Shown one piece after another: positions 22,021 to 32,616 of a stretch of DNA of 64,000 bases. Within the stretch, counting starts at the first letter, position 1. Every line of letters begins with the position of its first letter. Origin of the DNA: Tetragonia tetragonoides. Lineage: Eukaryota; Streptophyta; Magnoliopsida; Caryophyllales; Aizoaceae. Under the pieces are notes generated by a model. It made no database searches. It was given only the letters and a program-made list of their open reading frames with translations, and had not been told where the DNA came from. Where the stretch lies: assembly GCA_038025085.1 (NCBI GenBank), contig CM076147.1, forward strand, positions 42,554,766-42,618,765, given 5' to 3'. Both the position numbers and the translations under genes were made by a program.

Positions 22021-23190
22021 CGAGGACCCGAATGACCGTCCCGAGGCACCGGAGATCCTCTAGGGTGACGATAAACCCCCTGGAGAATTTTGGGCGAAAA
22101 CGGAATCTGGGCCTGGGTCGCCGAAAATCAAAGGCTATAATCCACCTTTTTTGGGCTCTCGGGAGGCCTCAAAACGAAGGTGAATATTTCTGCACCACAT
22201 CGCACGAAACATCCTTAGAGAACATAAGAGGTGCACGGGGTCCATTATCGGGTCCATGATAGACTTGTAAAGGCGTTTTTACGGGACACCAATATAAAGG
22301 TCAAAACACCGAATGTATAGGTGATATCGATGTTCGGGGATATGGATAACCCTCATGGGGCACCGAGAGTCCTCTAGGGTCATGATAGACCCTCCGGAGA
22401 AGTTTGGGCAAAAATGACACCCGAGCACCCGAAACCTGAAAATGAAGGCTAATCCACGTTTTTTGGGCTTTCGGGAGGCCCCGAAACGAAGGTGGATATT
22501 TTTGCACCACATTGCACAGAACATCCCTAGGGGATATGGGAGACCTTTGGGATCGCTTATCCGGTCCCTGATAGGTTTGGAAGGGCGTTTCACGGGTCAC
22601 TGGTATAAGAGTCGGAACACCAAAGCCATGGGTGATATGAAAGTTCGGGAATCCGGATGACCCTTCCGGGGAAGCGAGGGTCCTCTAGGGTCATGATAGA
22701 CCCCCCGAAAAGTTTGGGCAAAAATGATACCAGGCCCCGGGAAGCCGAAAAAGAAAGCTTAATCCACGTATTTTGGGCTTCCGGGAGACCTCGAAACAAA
22801 GGTTAATATTTTCGCACCACATCGCATGGAACACACCTAGGCGACACGGGAGGCCCTTGGGGTCGCTTATCCGGTCCCTGATAGACTTGAAATGGCATTT
22901 TACAGGACACTTATGTAAGAGTCGGAACACAAAATGCTTGGGCGATATCAAAGTTCGAGAGGATTCGAATTACCCTCTCGAGAAAAGTTTTGGGCAAAAA
23001 TGGCACCCCAGCCCCGGAAAGCCGAAAATGAAGGCTATAATTCACGTTTTTTGAGCTTCCCGGAGGCATTGGAACGAAGGTGGATATTTTTGCACCACAT
23101 CGCTTGGGACACTCCTAGGGGACATGGGAGGCCTCCGGGGTAGGTTATCGGGTTCTTGATAGGCTTGAAGGGCCTCTTACCGGACATCGA
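22020..23190 (-). repeat. Array B of the ~320-bp repeat
   Basis: About four units, in the same orientation as array A, with landmarks 'gggcaaaaatgacac'-type at about 22405, 22715 and 22995. The first unit (22020-22300) is the more diverged 'gggcgaaaacggaat' variant, also found first in array A near 2020. The two arrays therefore share internal order. Confidence 0.85.
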
Positions 23191-23705
23191 AATCTAATCC
23201 ACAATTTATGGGTACCGAGCATGGCTCCCCACTACCCCATGCTGCCAAACCTATCCCAAGCACTCTCTACTATTATAGTGAGGTCTCATAATTTTTCCAA
23301 TTTTTTTAAAGTGATTTTTAATTTTTTTGATATTTTTTCCTTTTTTCAGCATATATTTTTAATGAAAAATTACATTACATAGCTACTATGTTTGAAACAA
23401 CAAAAGTTTTTATATACTTGAAAAGTTTGAGGTAGAACTTTTGAAAAATAACTCTCCAATCTCTTAAAACCCTAGTATGAAAGTTATGTACCGACTACTG
23501 AGCATGTCTACTCATGTTAAAACCACTAAATCTTATAAGACTCCTTAGTGGGTAGTAGCTTGAGAGAGGGCTTGTGGGAGAAGGAAGGCAAGCGACGCGA
23601 TATGAAGCGTCTACTATTTTGAAAGTTATGCACTGAGCATGTCTACTCGACGATTTTGGGTACCGCACATGACTCTCCACCACCCTCTATCACCAAACCT
23701 ACCCC
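23190..23705 (-). mobile_element. 5'-side spacer module of the repeat-carrying element (copy B)
   Basis: This A/T-rich spacer ('ctcactataatagtagagag'-type and 'aagtgatttttaatttttttgat' motifs in reverse orientation, 'gggtaccgagcatggctccc') is shared inverted with 26770-26910, 27190-27660 and 44600-44930. It always sits on the same side of the tandem array, so it is part of the element. It contains no long open frame and no Rep/helicase coding. Confidence 0.55.
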
Positions 23706-24280
23706 GAAGAGATATGGTTTTAACAATGAAGATTATTTGTCCCACTTTATGTGTTTTCTCTTACCCCGCCTCCATATTTGATACATCATATCTAATTTTA
23801 TTTTATTATTAATTATTAAATTGAAATTTCAAAAGATCCATAAAAAAATGTGATTGGATTGATAGTGGTAAGTAGAATAGGATGAAAAGTTAAGATTGGG
23901 TTTTTAAAGAGAAGCTAACAAAACTCAAAAGGCCACGGTATTCTTTAGGGAAAGAGCAATGCAGGTCATCATACAAGATCTGAATCCACAAACAACACAA
24001 CATATGAGTATTATTTGGGTACTCCATCTCCAAGCCATGCGATGTACCAGCACTTTGATTTGCACCCGTGAAGAATCCTTCATAATTACTACTCTACTAC
24101 TGTACAATACGAGAGAGTACTCACTGTATTACACTACTTAATTAGAACTCTTAACTCTAATTTGGTTCTTTTCATCATCTCCTTCTTTCTCCCAAGTTCT
24201 AATTAGAATAATTGCCATCAACGTACAGAAAATAAGTGAGACATCCTCATATTAGATATATGTACTTGTGTAGTGGTTTA
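23706..24280. other. Intergenic DNA
   Basis: A/T-rich DNA; the last part is presumed promoter of the small gene at 24340. Confidence 0.4.
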
Positions 24281-24288
24281 AAATTGTC

Positions 24289-24298
24289 TATATAAACA
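24289..24298 (+). promoter_or_regulatory. TATA box of the small gene at 24340
   Basis: CTATATAAAC lies about 50 bases upstream of ATGTCTAACAG, a spacing compatible with a short leader. Confidence 0.45.
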
Positions 24299-24339
24299 AC
24301 ACATTCGGCTTTGCACTATTATACATACACAATCTAACC

Positions 24340-25097
24340 ATGTCTAACAGGTATGTGTTGGTTTTATGGCTTTAGTCTTCCGTGCATGGTTTTATGGCTT
24401 ATGTTTAATGTAACCATGGCTTTAGTTTCCTTATTGCATTGTCTAGCCTGTCACAAAAATTGTAGGGGCTAGCGAACCCGACATGGGAAAGCCTCGGGGT
24501 GACCCGGGATGACACGAATACGTGTGGGTGCAATGGAGACTAAGAATAGATAATGATAAGTCTTTTGGTCGCGTTAGGTTATGTTACTGTACGTTATGTT
24601 ATGTTACGGTATATGATCGTTCGGGATGTGTCATTATAATCTATTACTAGAATATCTTTGTTAAGGTATTTACTAGTATTAGGGTAGTGATCCATGGAGA
24701 CTCTATATAAAGGAGTCTTAACTATTATGTAGAGAGAGCTTGAGAGGCTAGTTGAGTGCTCTTGAGATAAACACAAAGGGTACCTAGTGTGTGGGTTGTG
24801 AGTGAGAGTTCTATTAATCGTTGATTGAATATAATTCTCCCAAAGTTTTTCCCTTGTTGGGTTTTCCTCGTTAAAACTTGTGTTTGCCATTATTGTTTTC
24901 TCGTATTAGTTTTCGGATTCCCCAACAGTAATTTTAGTCTTCTTAGCTTGCATTATTCACCTTGCTCATTTTTGTAATCAATTTAATTTTGTTTTGTTTT
25001 CAGATGCGGTAATTATCGTTACACCGGTTTAAGTCAGATCTCGAGCGTCATAAGATCATGTGCCACCATAATGGTGACGACGATGAAGATAGGTTGA
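24340..25097 (+). pseudogene. Small two-exon gene or pseudogene, possible metallothionein type 3 relic
   Basis: Exon 1 (24340-24350, ATGTCTAACAG) is followed by a GTATGT donor. A strong acceptor (ttttgttttcag) precedes exon 2 at 25004, giving 34 codons ending at 25097. The peptide begins MSNRCGNYRYTGLSQ. This lines up with the plant type 3 metallothionein start MSxxCGNCDCADxSQC, with the later cysteines changed (two are one G-to-A step away). The rest does not resemble a metallothionein. An alternative overlapping frame (from ATG near 25060, MCHHNGDDDEDRLIK..., about 43 codons to the TAG near 25187) is also open. An AATAAA signal follows near 25208. The intron contains a candidate solo LTR. 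Transcription looks plausible, but the product is uncertain. Confidence 0.35.
24461..24927 (+). mobile_element. Candidate solo LTR inside the small gene's intron
   Basis: 467 bases begin TGTAGGGG and end CCCCAACA, short inverted ends of LTR type. An internal promoter-like ctctatataaagg lies at about 24701. The downstream part has the T-rich look of an LTR R/U5 region. The expected 5-bp duplication is not clear (AAAAT on the left, GTAAT on the right), so the ends or age are uncertain. Confidence 0.5.
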
Positions 25098-25187
25098 TCA
25101 AAAGTACTCTGTTAACCGCAACGTCAAGCACGGCAATCACTCCCAGCGAGAAGAAGAAGAAGACGACTAGTGTTGTAATATCTTAGA

Positions 25188-26309
25188 TTTAGGCTTTAAG
25201 AATGGAGTAATAAATTGTAGTACAATACTCCACTGTGTATTGTTTTCTTGGGTTCTTGCTTGTTGTAACTGTCATTTTAATTTCTAGCCTGCTTCAATTA
25301 AATCTGTTTATTAGTGCAATTCAAGAGCATTTTCACCCTTAAATTTGCTTCCATTCTTCAAGTCCTTAACTATTTGGTTGAATTATATGTGGTGGGCTAT
25401 AAATGATTTCAATAAGGATATGGTTGGTTTTGATAGTATGCAAATGAACAATGTGAAAGTTTGTGTTTCTCCTTTTAATGTTGGGTCACTCACTAGCATA
25501 TTGAATTATGGATTTATGAATATACTACAATATAAGAGTCAAAAGTATTTTATTTTTTATATTTACACTTAATTGAATTTCCTTTTTATTTTTGGAATTT
25601 CCTCTAGCCCCGTCTTTAGCCATGCATAAGAAATGAGTGATGGTTGAAACTTGTAACTGAAAGTACTGGGCTAAGAAAGAAAACATAACCAAAAAAAGAG
25701 TACAAAATTGCAGCTTCACCCAGAAACACGTGATGATCAAGGGCAGCGAAGTAACACCATATAGCTAACACCAAAGCGAAGTAACACCATATAGCTAACA
25801 CCCAATAATTCTGAGGATGGAAATATGAAAAGGCCACAAGGGTATTTCATTTTCTTCATTCATTCACGCCTATTTGATTTGGCATTATGAGTTTTCAGTA
25901 TTTGATTCCGTTGATTTATAATGTAAAGTTATTTATTTCGTTTCTTTATGTGGAATTTATTTTAAAAGTGTGACATCTAGGAATTTGAATTAGCAGCAAC
26001 AACTCTCAACGCTAATACTAATAGGAAAAAAAATGGACACGAATAATCTTAAATTTGACTCGTAGTATAAGAATAATCCCACAAATTGTCCGTGTTAATG
26101 TCTATGGGTTAATTGTAAATGTGGTTAACTTTTCGGTTAACACCATTGTTAATTTGTAAGATTTGTTGAAAGGCGAGTTAAATCTATCAAAAAAAAAAAA
26201 AAAAGAAATATACAAATAAATCAACCCAAAACCCGGTAGTTTCAAGCATACAAATGAAATGTAGCACAAATCTCTTAAGGTTGATGCTCATTCTTTCTAT
26301 TTGCAACTC
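25188..26309. other. Intergenic DNA
   Basis: No gene found. A 28-30-base tandem duplication (gcgaagtaacaccatatagc...) lies at about 25745-25802, and an A homopolymer near 26190. Confidence 0.5.
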
Positions 26310-27160
26310 ATTTTTGCCCAAACTTTTCTAGTGGGTCTATTATGACTATGGAGGACCCTCAGTGCCCGGGAGGATCATCCGGATCCCGAACTTCGATATC
26401 ACCTAAGCATTTGGTATTCCGACTCTTGCATCCGTGTCCCGTAAAACGCCCTTCCAAGTCTATCAGGGATCGGATAAGCGACCTCAAGGGCTTCTCATGT
26501 CCCCTAGGAGTGTTCCATGCGAGGTGGTGCAAAAATATCCACCTTCGTTCCGGGGCCTCCTGGAAGCCCAAAAAACGTGGATAATAGCCTTCGTTTTCGG
26601 CTTCCCGGGGTCTGAGTGTCATGTTTGCCCACACTTTTTCGGGGCCTCTATCATGACCCTAGAGGACTCTCGGTGCCCGTGGAGGATCATTCGATCCCCG
26701 AACTTTGATATCACCCATGCCTTTGGTATTCCAACTCTTACACCAGTGGCCCGTAAAATGCCCTTCCAAAAAATATCAATAAATAAATAAATAAATAGAA
26801 ATCACTTTTAAAAAAATTGAGAAAGATTATGAGACCTCACTGTAATAGTAGAGAGGGATTGAGGGTAGGTTTCACGGCACGTCGTGGTGGGGAGCCATGC
26901 TCGGTACCCAAAAATCAGGGATTAGCCTCTGATGTCCAATAAGAGGTCGTTCAAACCTACCAAGTACCGGATAACCTACCCCGAAGCCCTCCCATGTCCC
27001 CTAGGGGTATCCCTGCGATGTGGTGCGAAAATATCCACCTTCATTCTAAGGCTTTCGGAAGCTCAAAAAACGTGGATTATAGCCTTCGTTTTCGGCTTCC
27101 ATAGGCCCGTATGTCATTTTTTCCCAAACTTCTCTAGGGGGTCTGGTAACTTGGTAAGGG
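26310..27160 (+). repeat. Array C1 of the ~320-bp repeat, plus orientation
   Basis: Two to three units reading 'tttgcccaaacttttctag...aacttcgatatcaccc...cccgtaaaacgcccttccaa'. A spacer block (26770-26910) like that at 27480-27650 interrupts the series, so the segment is a rearranged or nested copy of the element. Confidence 0.8.
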
Positions 27161-27189
27161 ACATATTCAATCGAATTGTCCAAAAGCAA

Positions 27190-27655
27190 AAGAAGACTTG
27201 AAGTTACTCAAATTATCTCGTGAAGGGGAGTGTCGGCGCTACATGTCGCGTCGCTTGCCTTCTTTCCCCCACAACTCCACAAGCACTCTCTCAAGCAACT
27301 ATCCCCTAAAGAGTCTTAAAAGGTTTAGTGGTTCTGACAGGAATAGATAATCCCCGTGCATATCTTTCATACTAGAGTTTTTGAGAGTTTGAACAATTAT
27401 TTTCGAAAAGTTCCACCTTTCTAGTATATTATTAAGTTGCGGAAAAACTTTTTTAAAAATTTTTCACACAAGGTAATTATTTAATTTAATTTTTAATTAA
27501 AAAAAAAACCATGAAAAATAAGAAAAAAAAAGAGAAAAAAAATCAAAAAATTAGAAATCACTTCAAAAAAACTTGGAAAAATTCTTAGACCTCACTATAA
27601 TTGTAGAGAGGGCTTGGGGGTAGGTTTTGTGGCACGGAGTGGTGGAGAGTCATGC
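27190..27655 (+). mobile_element. 5'-side spacer module of the repeat-carrying element (copy C)
   Basis: This stretch matches 23190-23680 inverted and 44600-44930 direct ('agtcttaaaaggtttagtgg', 'tttcgaaaagttccacct', 'tttaatttaatttttaatta'). It leads directly into array C2 through 'catgctcggtacc'. Confidence 0.55.
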
Positions 27656-28600
27656 TCGGTACCAAAAAACCGTGGATTAGCCTCCGATGCCCCGTAAAAA
27701 GGCCCTTCCAAGCCTACCAAGAACTCGACAACCTACCCCGGGGGCCTCCTATGTCCCCAATGGGTGTCCCGTGCCATTTGGTGCGAAAGTATAAACCTTC
27801 GTTTCGCGGCCTCTCGAAAGCCCCAAAAACGTTGATTATAGCCTACGTTTTCGGCTTCCCGGGGCCGGGGTGTCTTTTTTGCCCAAACTTCTCTGGGGGG
27901 TCCCTGGAGGTCCCTCAGTGCCCCGGGAGGGCCATCAGGATCCCCGAACTTCGATATCACCCATGCTTCCGGTGTTCGGGCCCTTACATTGATGCTCCTC
28001 AAAAACGCCCTTACAAGCCTATCAGGGACCCGATAATGGACATCGGGGGCCTCCCATATTCCCTAGGGTGTCCCTTGCGATGTGGTGTAGAAAAATCCAC
28101 CTTCATTCTGGGGCCTTACGGGAGCCAAAAAACGTGGATTATAGCCTACGTTTGCGGCTTCCAGGAGCCCTGGTGTCGTTTTTGCCCAAACTTCTCCGAG
28201 GGGTCTATCATGACCTTAGAGGACCCTCTGTCCCTCGGGAGGGTCATCAGGATCCCCGAACTTCGATATCACCCATGCTTTCGGTGTTCCGAACCCTTAC
28301 ATTGGTGTTCCGTAAAAACGCCCTTACAAGCCTATCAGGGACCCGATAACGAACCCAGGGGGCCTCCCATGTTCCCTAGGGGTGTCACTTGCGACGTGGT
28401 GCGTAAATATCCACCTTTGTTTCGGTGCCTCCGGGAAGTCCAAAAAATGTGGATTATAGCCTTTGATTTTCGGCTTCCCGGGACCCGGGTGTTTTTTTTG
28501 CCCAAACTTCTTCGGGGGTTCTATCGTCACCCTAAAGGACCTATGGTACCCCGGGATCAATCATCCGGGTCCCCGACTTCCGATTTCACCTATGGATATG
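27655..28600 (+). repeat. Array C2 of the ~320-bp repeat with a 323-codon open frame
   Basis: Three units in plus orientation. One frame stays open from 27652 to 28623. Its translation repeats the same peptide about every 105 residues (variants of SFRGLPEAQKTWIIA, FGFPGPGCHFCPNF and RVIRIPELRYHPC). Unit length is close to a multiple of three here, so a single frame crosses several units. Other frames are also partly open, and no start context, promoter or domain supports translation. It is annotated as repeat, not gene. Confidence 0.85.
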
Positions 28601-29095
28601 GGACATGGTCGCTGGGGCGCTGAGACATGGGACATGGAGCTCGCTGGGGCACTGAGACATGGGACATGGCGCGCTCGCTGGGCGTTGGCGCACCCGCTGA
28701 GCGCCTCGGGACAAGGGTGATATGTTAGAGGACAAGGGTGCTGCAGCGCCATGGGTCATGGTGTTGGACGCCATTGGAGAAGGGTGTTGGACGCCATGGG
28801 ACAAGGGACCCCATGGGACAAGGGTGTTGGACGCCATGGGGCAAGGATGTTGCGTCATGGGAACGGGGTGTTGCATCGCCATGGGTCATGGTGCTGCGTC
28901 ATGGGACAAGGGGCCTGCAACGTCATGGGTCATGGTGCTGCGTCAAGGGACAAGGGTGTTGCAGCGCCATGGGTCATGTTGCTGCGTCAAGGGACAAGGG
29001 TGTTGCAACATGTGTTGCGTCAAGGGACAAGGATCCTGCAGCGTCATGGATCACGGTGCTGCGTCATGGAACAAGAGTGCTACAACGCCATGGGA
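28590..29095 (+). repeat. GGGACAAGG/CCATGGG minisatellite at the 3' side of array C2
   Basis: Roughly 44-base units built from 'gacaagggtgttg', 'cagcgccatgggtcatgg' and 'tgctgcgtca'. The leading edge (gacatgggacatgg, cgctggg) also occurs at 39603-39665 and inverted at 21925-22010. It is therefore a regular module between the 320-bp repeats and the Helitron-like 3' tail, expanded in this copy. Confidence 0.85.
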
Positions 29096-29359
29096 CATAT
29101 CAGTTTAGAACTGATGTGTTATATTCTTTGAACTGATGTGTCACTTAATCAAGTTGTAGTGTAGCATAGACGACGACTACTACTACTATTATTATTTATT
29201 GCTAATAGAGATAGTAATACCTTGTTCATTTCACGGTTGGAATAATTAGAAGTGAACAGAATCGAACTTGTCATGCAAAATTAAAGTACATAAACTGTTT
29301 TACAGAACAAAATGGTCACGGCAAAAAACGTTTGAGGGCTTTATTACCACAAGCATGAC

Positions 29360-31742
29360 CTAAATCCAACAACATACTAAAAGCTCCTTTGTACCGTGGA
29401 AATCCTTTGTGGAATCTTGAGTGCCAAAAGCATGATACTTGCAAGTTTCTAGTGAGTAGAAAATGTTGACATTGTTGTAAAGCCTTGGAAGGTAGATCCT
29501 ATTTCTCACCCCATACTCTCTTGTCATTGCTGAGATAGATGAAGTCGGGCGAAGAAACAAACTGTGATTTCCCAAACATTTGATTTTATCCCATTTGCCT
29601 GTTGAGAGGTCAAACCTAAACACTTGAACCCACAGTCGCTTTTTACCAATAAAAACAGATAATAATTCTCCACCACATTCAACTAGATGGTATGATTCAA
29701 AATATGTATCCCTTGTTTTTGGTCTATCATACACACGCCAACTTGATTGTCTTCCCACCAATTTAAACGCTACAAGATAGTCTCTATTATCCAAAAAATA
29801 GAACATTCCATCAAGATACACAGAGCCACAACTACCAGGTGAAAACTCAACATCATCTCCATATTCGAACTTCTCGGACTTCCATGTTTCTTCTCCGGCA
29901 ACAAAATAAGCAATGTATATTGGAGTTATTGACTCTAAGATTCCAACTGTTACACAATCAGATGAGGTTGGACAGGTTGAGAAACCAAGACATATTAGGG
30001 AGAACATACTATACTCGTAATCACAACGAGGACAATCAACCACCACCCTCGTAAAAGGGTTGGAGTACTGCAAGAATTTTGTACCATTGCCAAGGAGTAT
30101 CCAACCCTTGTTGGAGTAACCGATGGACTTCTCACCTCTCGATAACATGGGAATGACCGTGGAACATGAGTCATTCCGGCATGGGTCAATGACTTTGCAT
30201 AATCCGTCTCTATTGTTAGAGAACATGAAGAGAGGGAGTGATGAGTTCTTATCGGCTCTCCATTGAGCTAGATTAGGAAGTGCTGATAGTAGACTTACAA
30301 GTAACCCGAAAGTTTAGGAAATCAAAAAGATGTAGATACTTTGAGAGGAAAGCTAAGACGTCCACTGGAAGCGCCGAGATCAAGGGGTCCTTTTGGGTTG
30401 TGTTATGTTCTGGCAACTTTCCATAGTCCACAATGCCAACTTCTCGGTGAAGGATGTCTACTCTACTAGTACTGATCACATCAGGCTTTTGTCCATGTAC
30501 CGCTAACAATCTGTCACTACTAAGTAAATCACAAAGAGATTGAAGTTAAGAACGGATCAATGGGCGCAATATTAATCAAAAAAATTAAACTGATGTAATG
30601 TAATGCGATGAAACTCCGATACTAACCTTTGATTTTGTGGCATGACCCAGACAGGTGGGAACCAAGGTGTCACCAAATTTGGAACTGGTTTAAATAAGGT
30701 TGTCAAACTACGATCTTCTAACCTGAACAAATATAATTTGAGATTATTATGCTCCATAAAGTAGATACAATTCCCTTCAACGCCACCAGAGTGGTTGCTG
30801 GTATTAGAAGCTCAGCACCATGTAGAAGAACTCTTTTTGTAGTCTAGGAAAAAAGCACGATCATCCAAGGAATCAACCTCCACCCATTTCATAATGTTTA
30901 AGTCCATTTTCCAAACCATGACAAGACTAATGCGCTTACTCCTCGACCTCGTTGTCGCGCCTGAATACAGAAACCAAGTAAACCACACCACAAGATTCAA
31001 CCATATAATCTTCACGCCGAGAGGTAACGCCGCCCCCACTGGGCTTTGGCATGTCCAACCCCAAGGGCAGAGTCTTCAAGGTCACCAACTTGACCCCATC
31101 ATCACTATTGTCGTTATAAATCTCATCGTGGTCATCATTATTAACCAGCTCCACAGTGGCCAGATTCTCCCACATCGCACCAACGTAATCAAGACACAGA
31201 GTATCAACCACAGCATAGATGACTCCATTGCAAACAATGGTATTTGTTACCTCTGCTAATTTACCTTCAAGACTAAGTCTTTGGGATGCCCAGCCAGTAT
31301 TAGAGCTTCTAAGGTGGTATGAAAAAACATAACGCTCGCAAAAAACCAATAAAACAACAACAGGAACTTCAAATTCATCAGGGGGAGATGTCAAAGCACA
31401 AGTGTTGGGCATGCGTTCATCATCCCATTCAGGGGATTCTAACGGAGGAAGAGTAATGGTTTTCAAGGCGATAGGGTTCCACAGTGATAATGTCTTTCTT
31501 ATCAATGAGATCCATTAGGATTAGCCATTTATAACACGAACTAATTATGTATTTGTCGCGCAATTGAGGGATGCTCCTAATGTAGGATTTATGTGAGGGG
31601 GTAACAGCGATATGGTACAAAAAGTTTGAATCTTTTTATCCTTACCTTTCCCGTGTGTGTACACCAACCATGGTGATGGTGATGGTGATAGTGATGTCGG
31701 TGGAAGACTCGATTTCTCGTCCTGCTTATCACTCGTTTCCAT
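29360..31742 (-). pseudogene. Two-domain F-box/DUF295 (KIB-like) pseudogene (copy 2)
   Basis: Exons 30627-31742 and 29360-30519 use the same donor (GTTAGT), acceptor and phase as copy 1. Translation from ATG at 31742 gives METSDKQDEKSS then PWLVYTHGKGKDKKIQTF, the start of a DUF295 domain. Pieces follow in order: KYIISSCYKWLILMDLID, SLWNPIALKTITLPPL, TIVCNGVIYAVVD, LYLFRLEDRSLTTLF. Exon 2 gives an F-box-like segment (LPVDVLAFLSKYLHLFDFLN) and a complete second DUF295 domain (DGLCKVIDPCRNDSCS to the C-terminus). Lesions are frameshifts near 31620, 31497, 30965 and 30285, and a TGA at 30812-30814 where copy 1 reads serine. The second domain after 30226 is open for 288 codons. The broken F-box-domain junction makes a functional product unlikely. 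Confidence 0.75.
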
Positions 31743-31959
31743 TGATGTGCTCCTTGCAACACAATGCTGGAACAATATGTTTTAACAGAGGCAATATATT
31801 TAAACCTCGAGACAACTTCTTGGCCTCGTCTTCCTGTTATATGAATCAATAGGGTTTGTGGTTACAGAGGTTACCAAACCAGAGTAGTACTCTACTAACT
31901 CTGCTTCGTACGGGTAAAAGGTGCAACCAAATAAGGAAGGAGAAAGAGGCAAATACAAG

Positions 31960-32616
31960 AGTAAAAAAGGAAGGGAATAAAAGTTTCCTTTTTTTTTTCT
32001 TTTCTTTTTTTAAGGGATGTTTCCTTCGAGGTTACTGTTTCCTTTGCTACTAGCAGGAATTTATGTAGAAGCAAAAAACCGAAACAGGGGAAGGAGGAGA
32101 TCAAAGAGGGGGAGGGGGCAAGAAGGTGTATCCGTGTATGTTTAGGAATAGGAACTAGATCCGCGGGGTATCCAAGGATTCTTTGATACCCAAATCTATA
32201 TTAAATTTCAAATTCATCACTTTTTTAAAATTAAATAATTTCATATGTTAATTATAATATCACACCAACAAATATTAAATTCCTAGCGCCTCCAAAGAGG
32301 CTCTCGCCTATGCCAGGGAACACTGCTACTTCCATTGAACTAAACCACCATAAAGTTTCAACATGCTTACAGTTAAAGTCAACTAAAATCTGTCAACGTT
32401 GAATGAAAATGGGACATTATTCCATATCTGTTACAACAGGGTATTTTACAACAGAACTTTCTTGATTACATCCCTTTGTTAACTTGTGGATTACAACACA
32501 ATATTTTCTTCTCTATTTGAATCTAAAGCACAATTCATCAATATGCTAATTAATTCTTTAGCAGCGGAATGAATAGATCTTGCTATATGACTGTTACCCC
32601 CGTATATCTGTGGGAA
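31960..32616. other. Intergenic DNA between KIB copy 2 and the OTU gene
   Basis: No gene recognised. A tRNA-like A-box (minus strand, around 32325-32340) hints at a decayed SINE but is not supported by a B box. The last 100-200 bases before 32617 are probably OTU 3' UTR. Confidence 0.4.

Noticed and set aside
23190..29095. CRISPR-like direct repeats
   Set aside because: Units are about 320 or 44 bases, diverged and without unique spacers, in a plant nuclear genome. These are satellite-type repeats.
28722..29136. Three overlapping frames of 126-132 codons
   Set aside because: All are translations of the GGGACAAGG minisatellite. Simultaneous openness in three frames is a composition effect.
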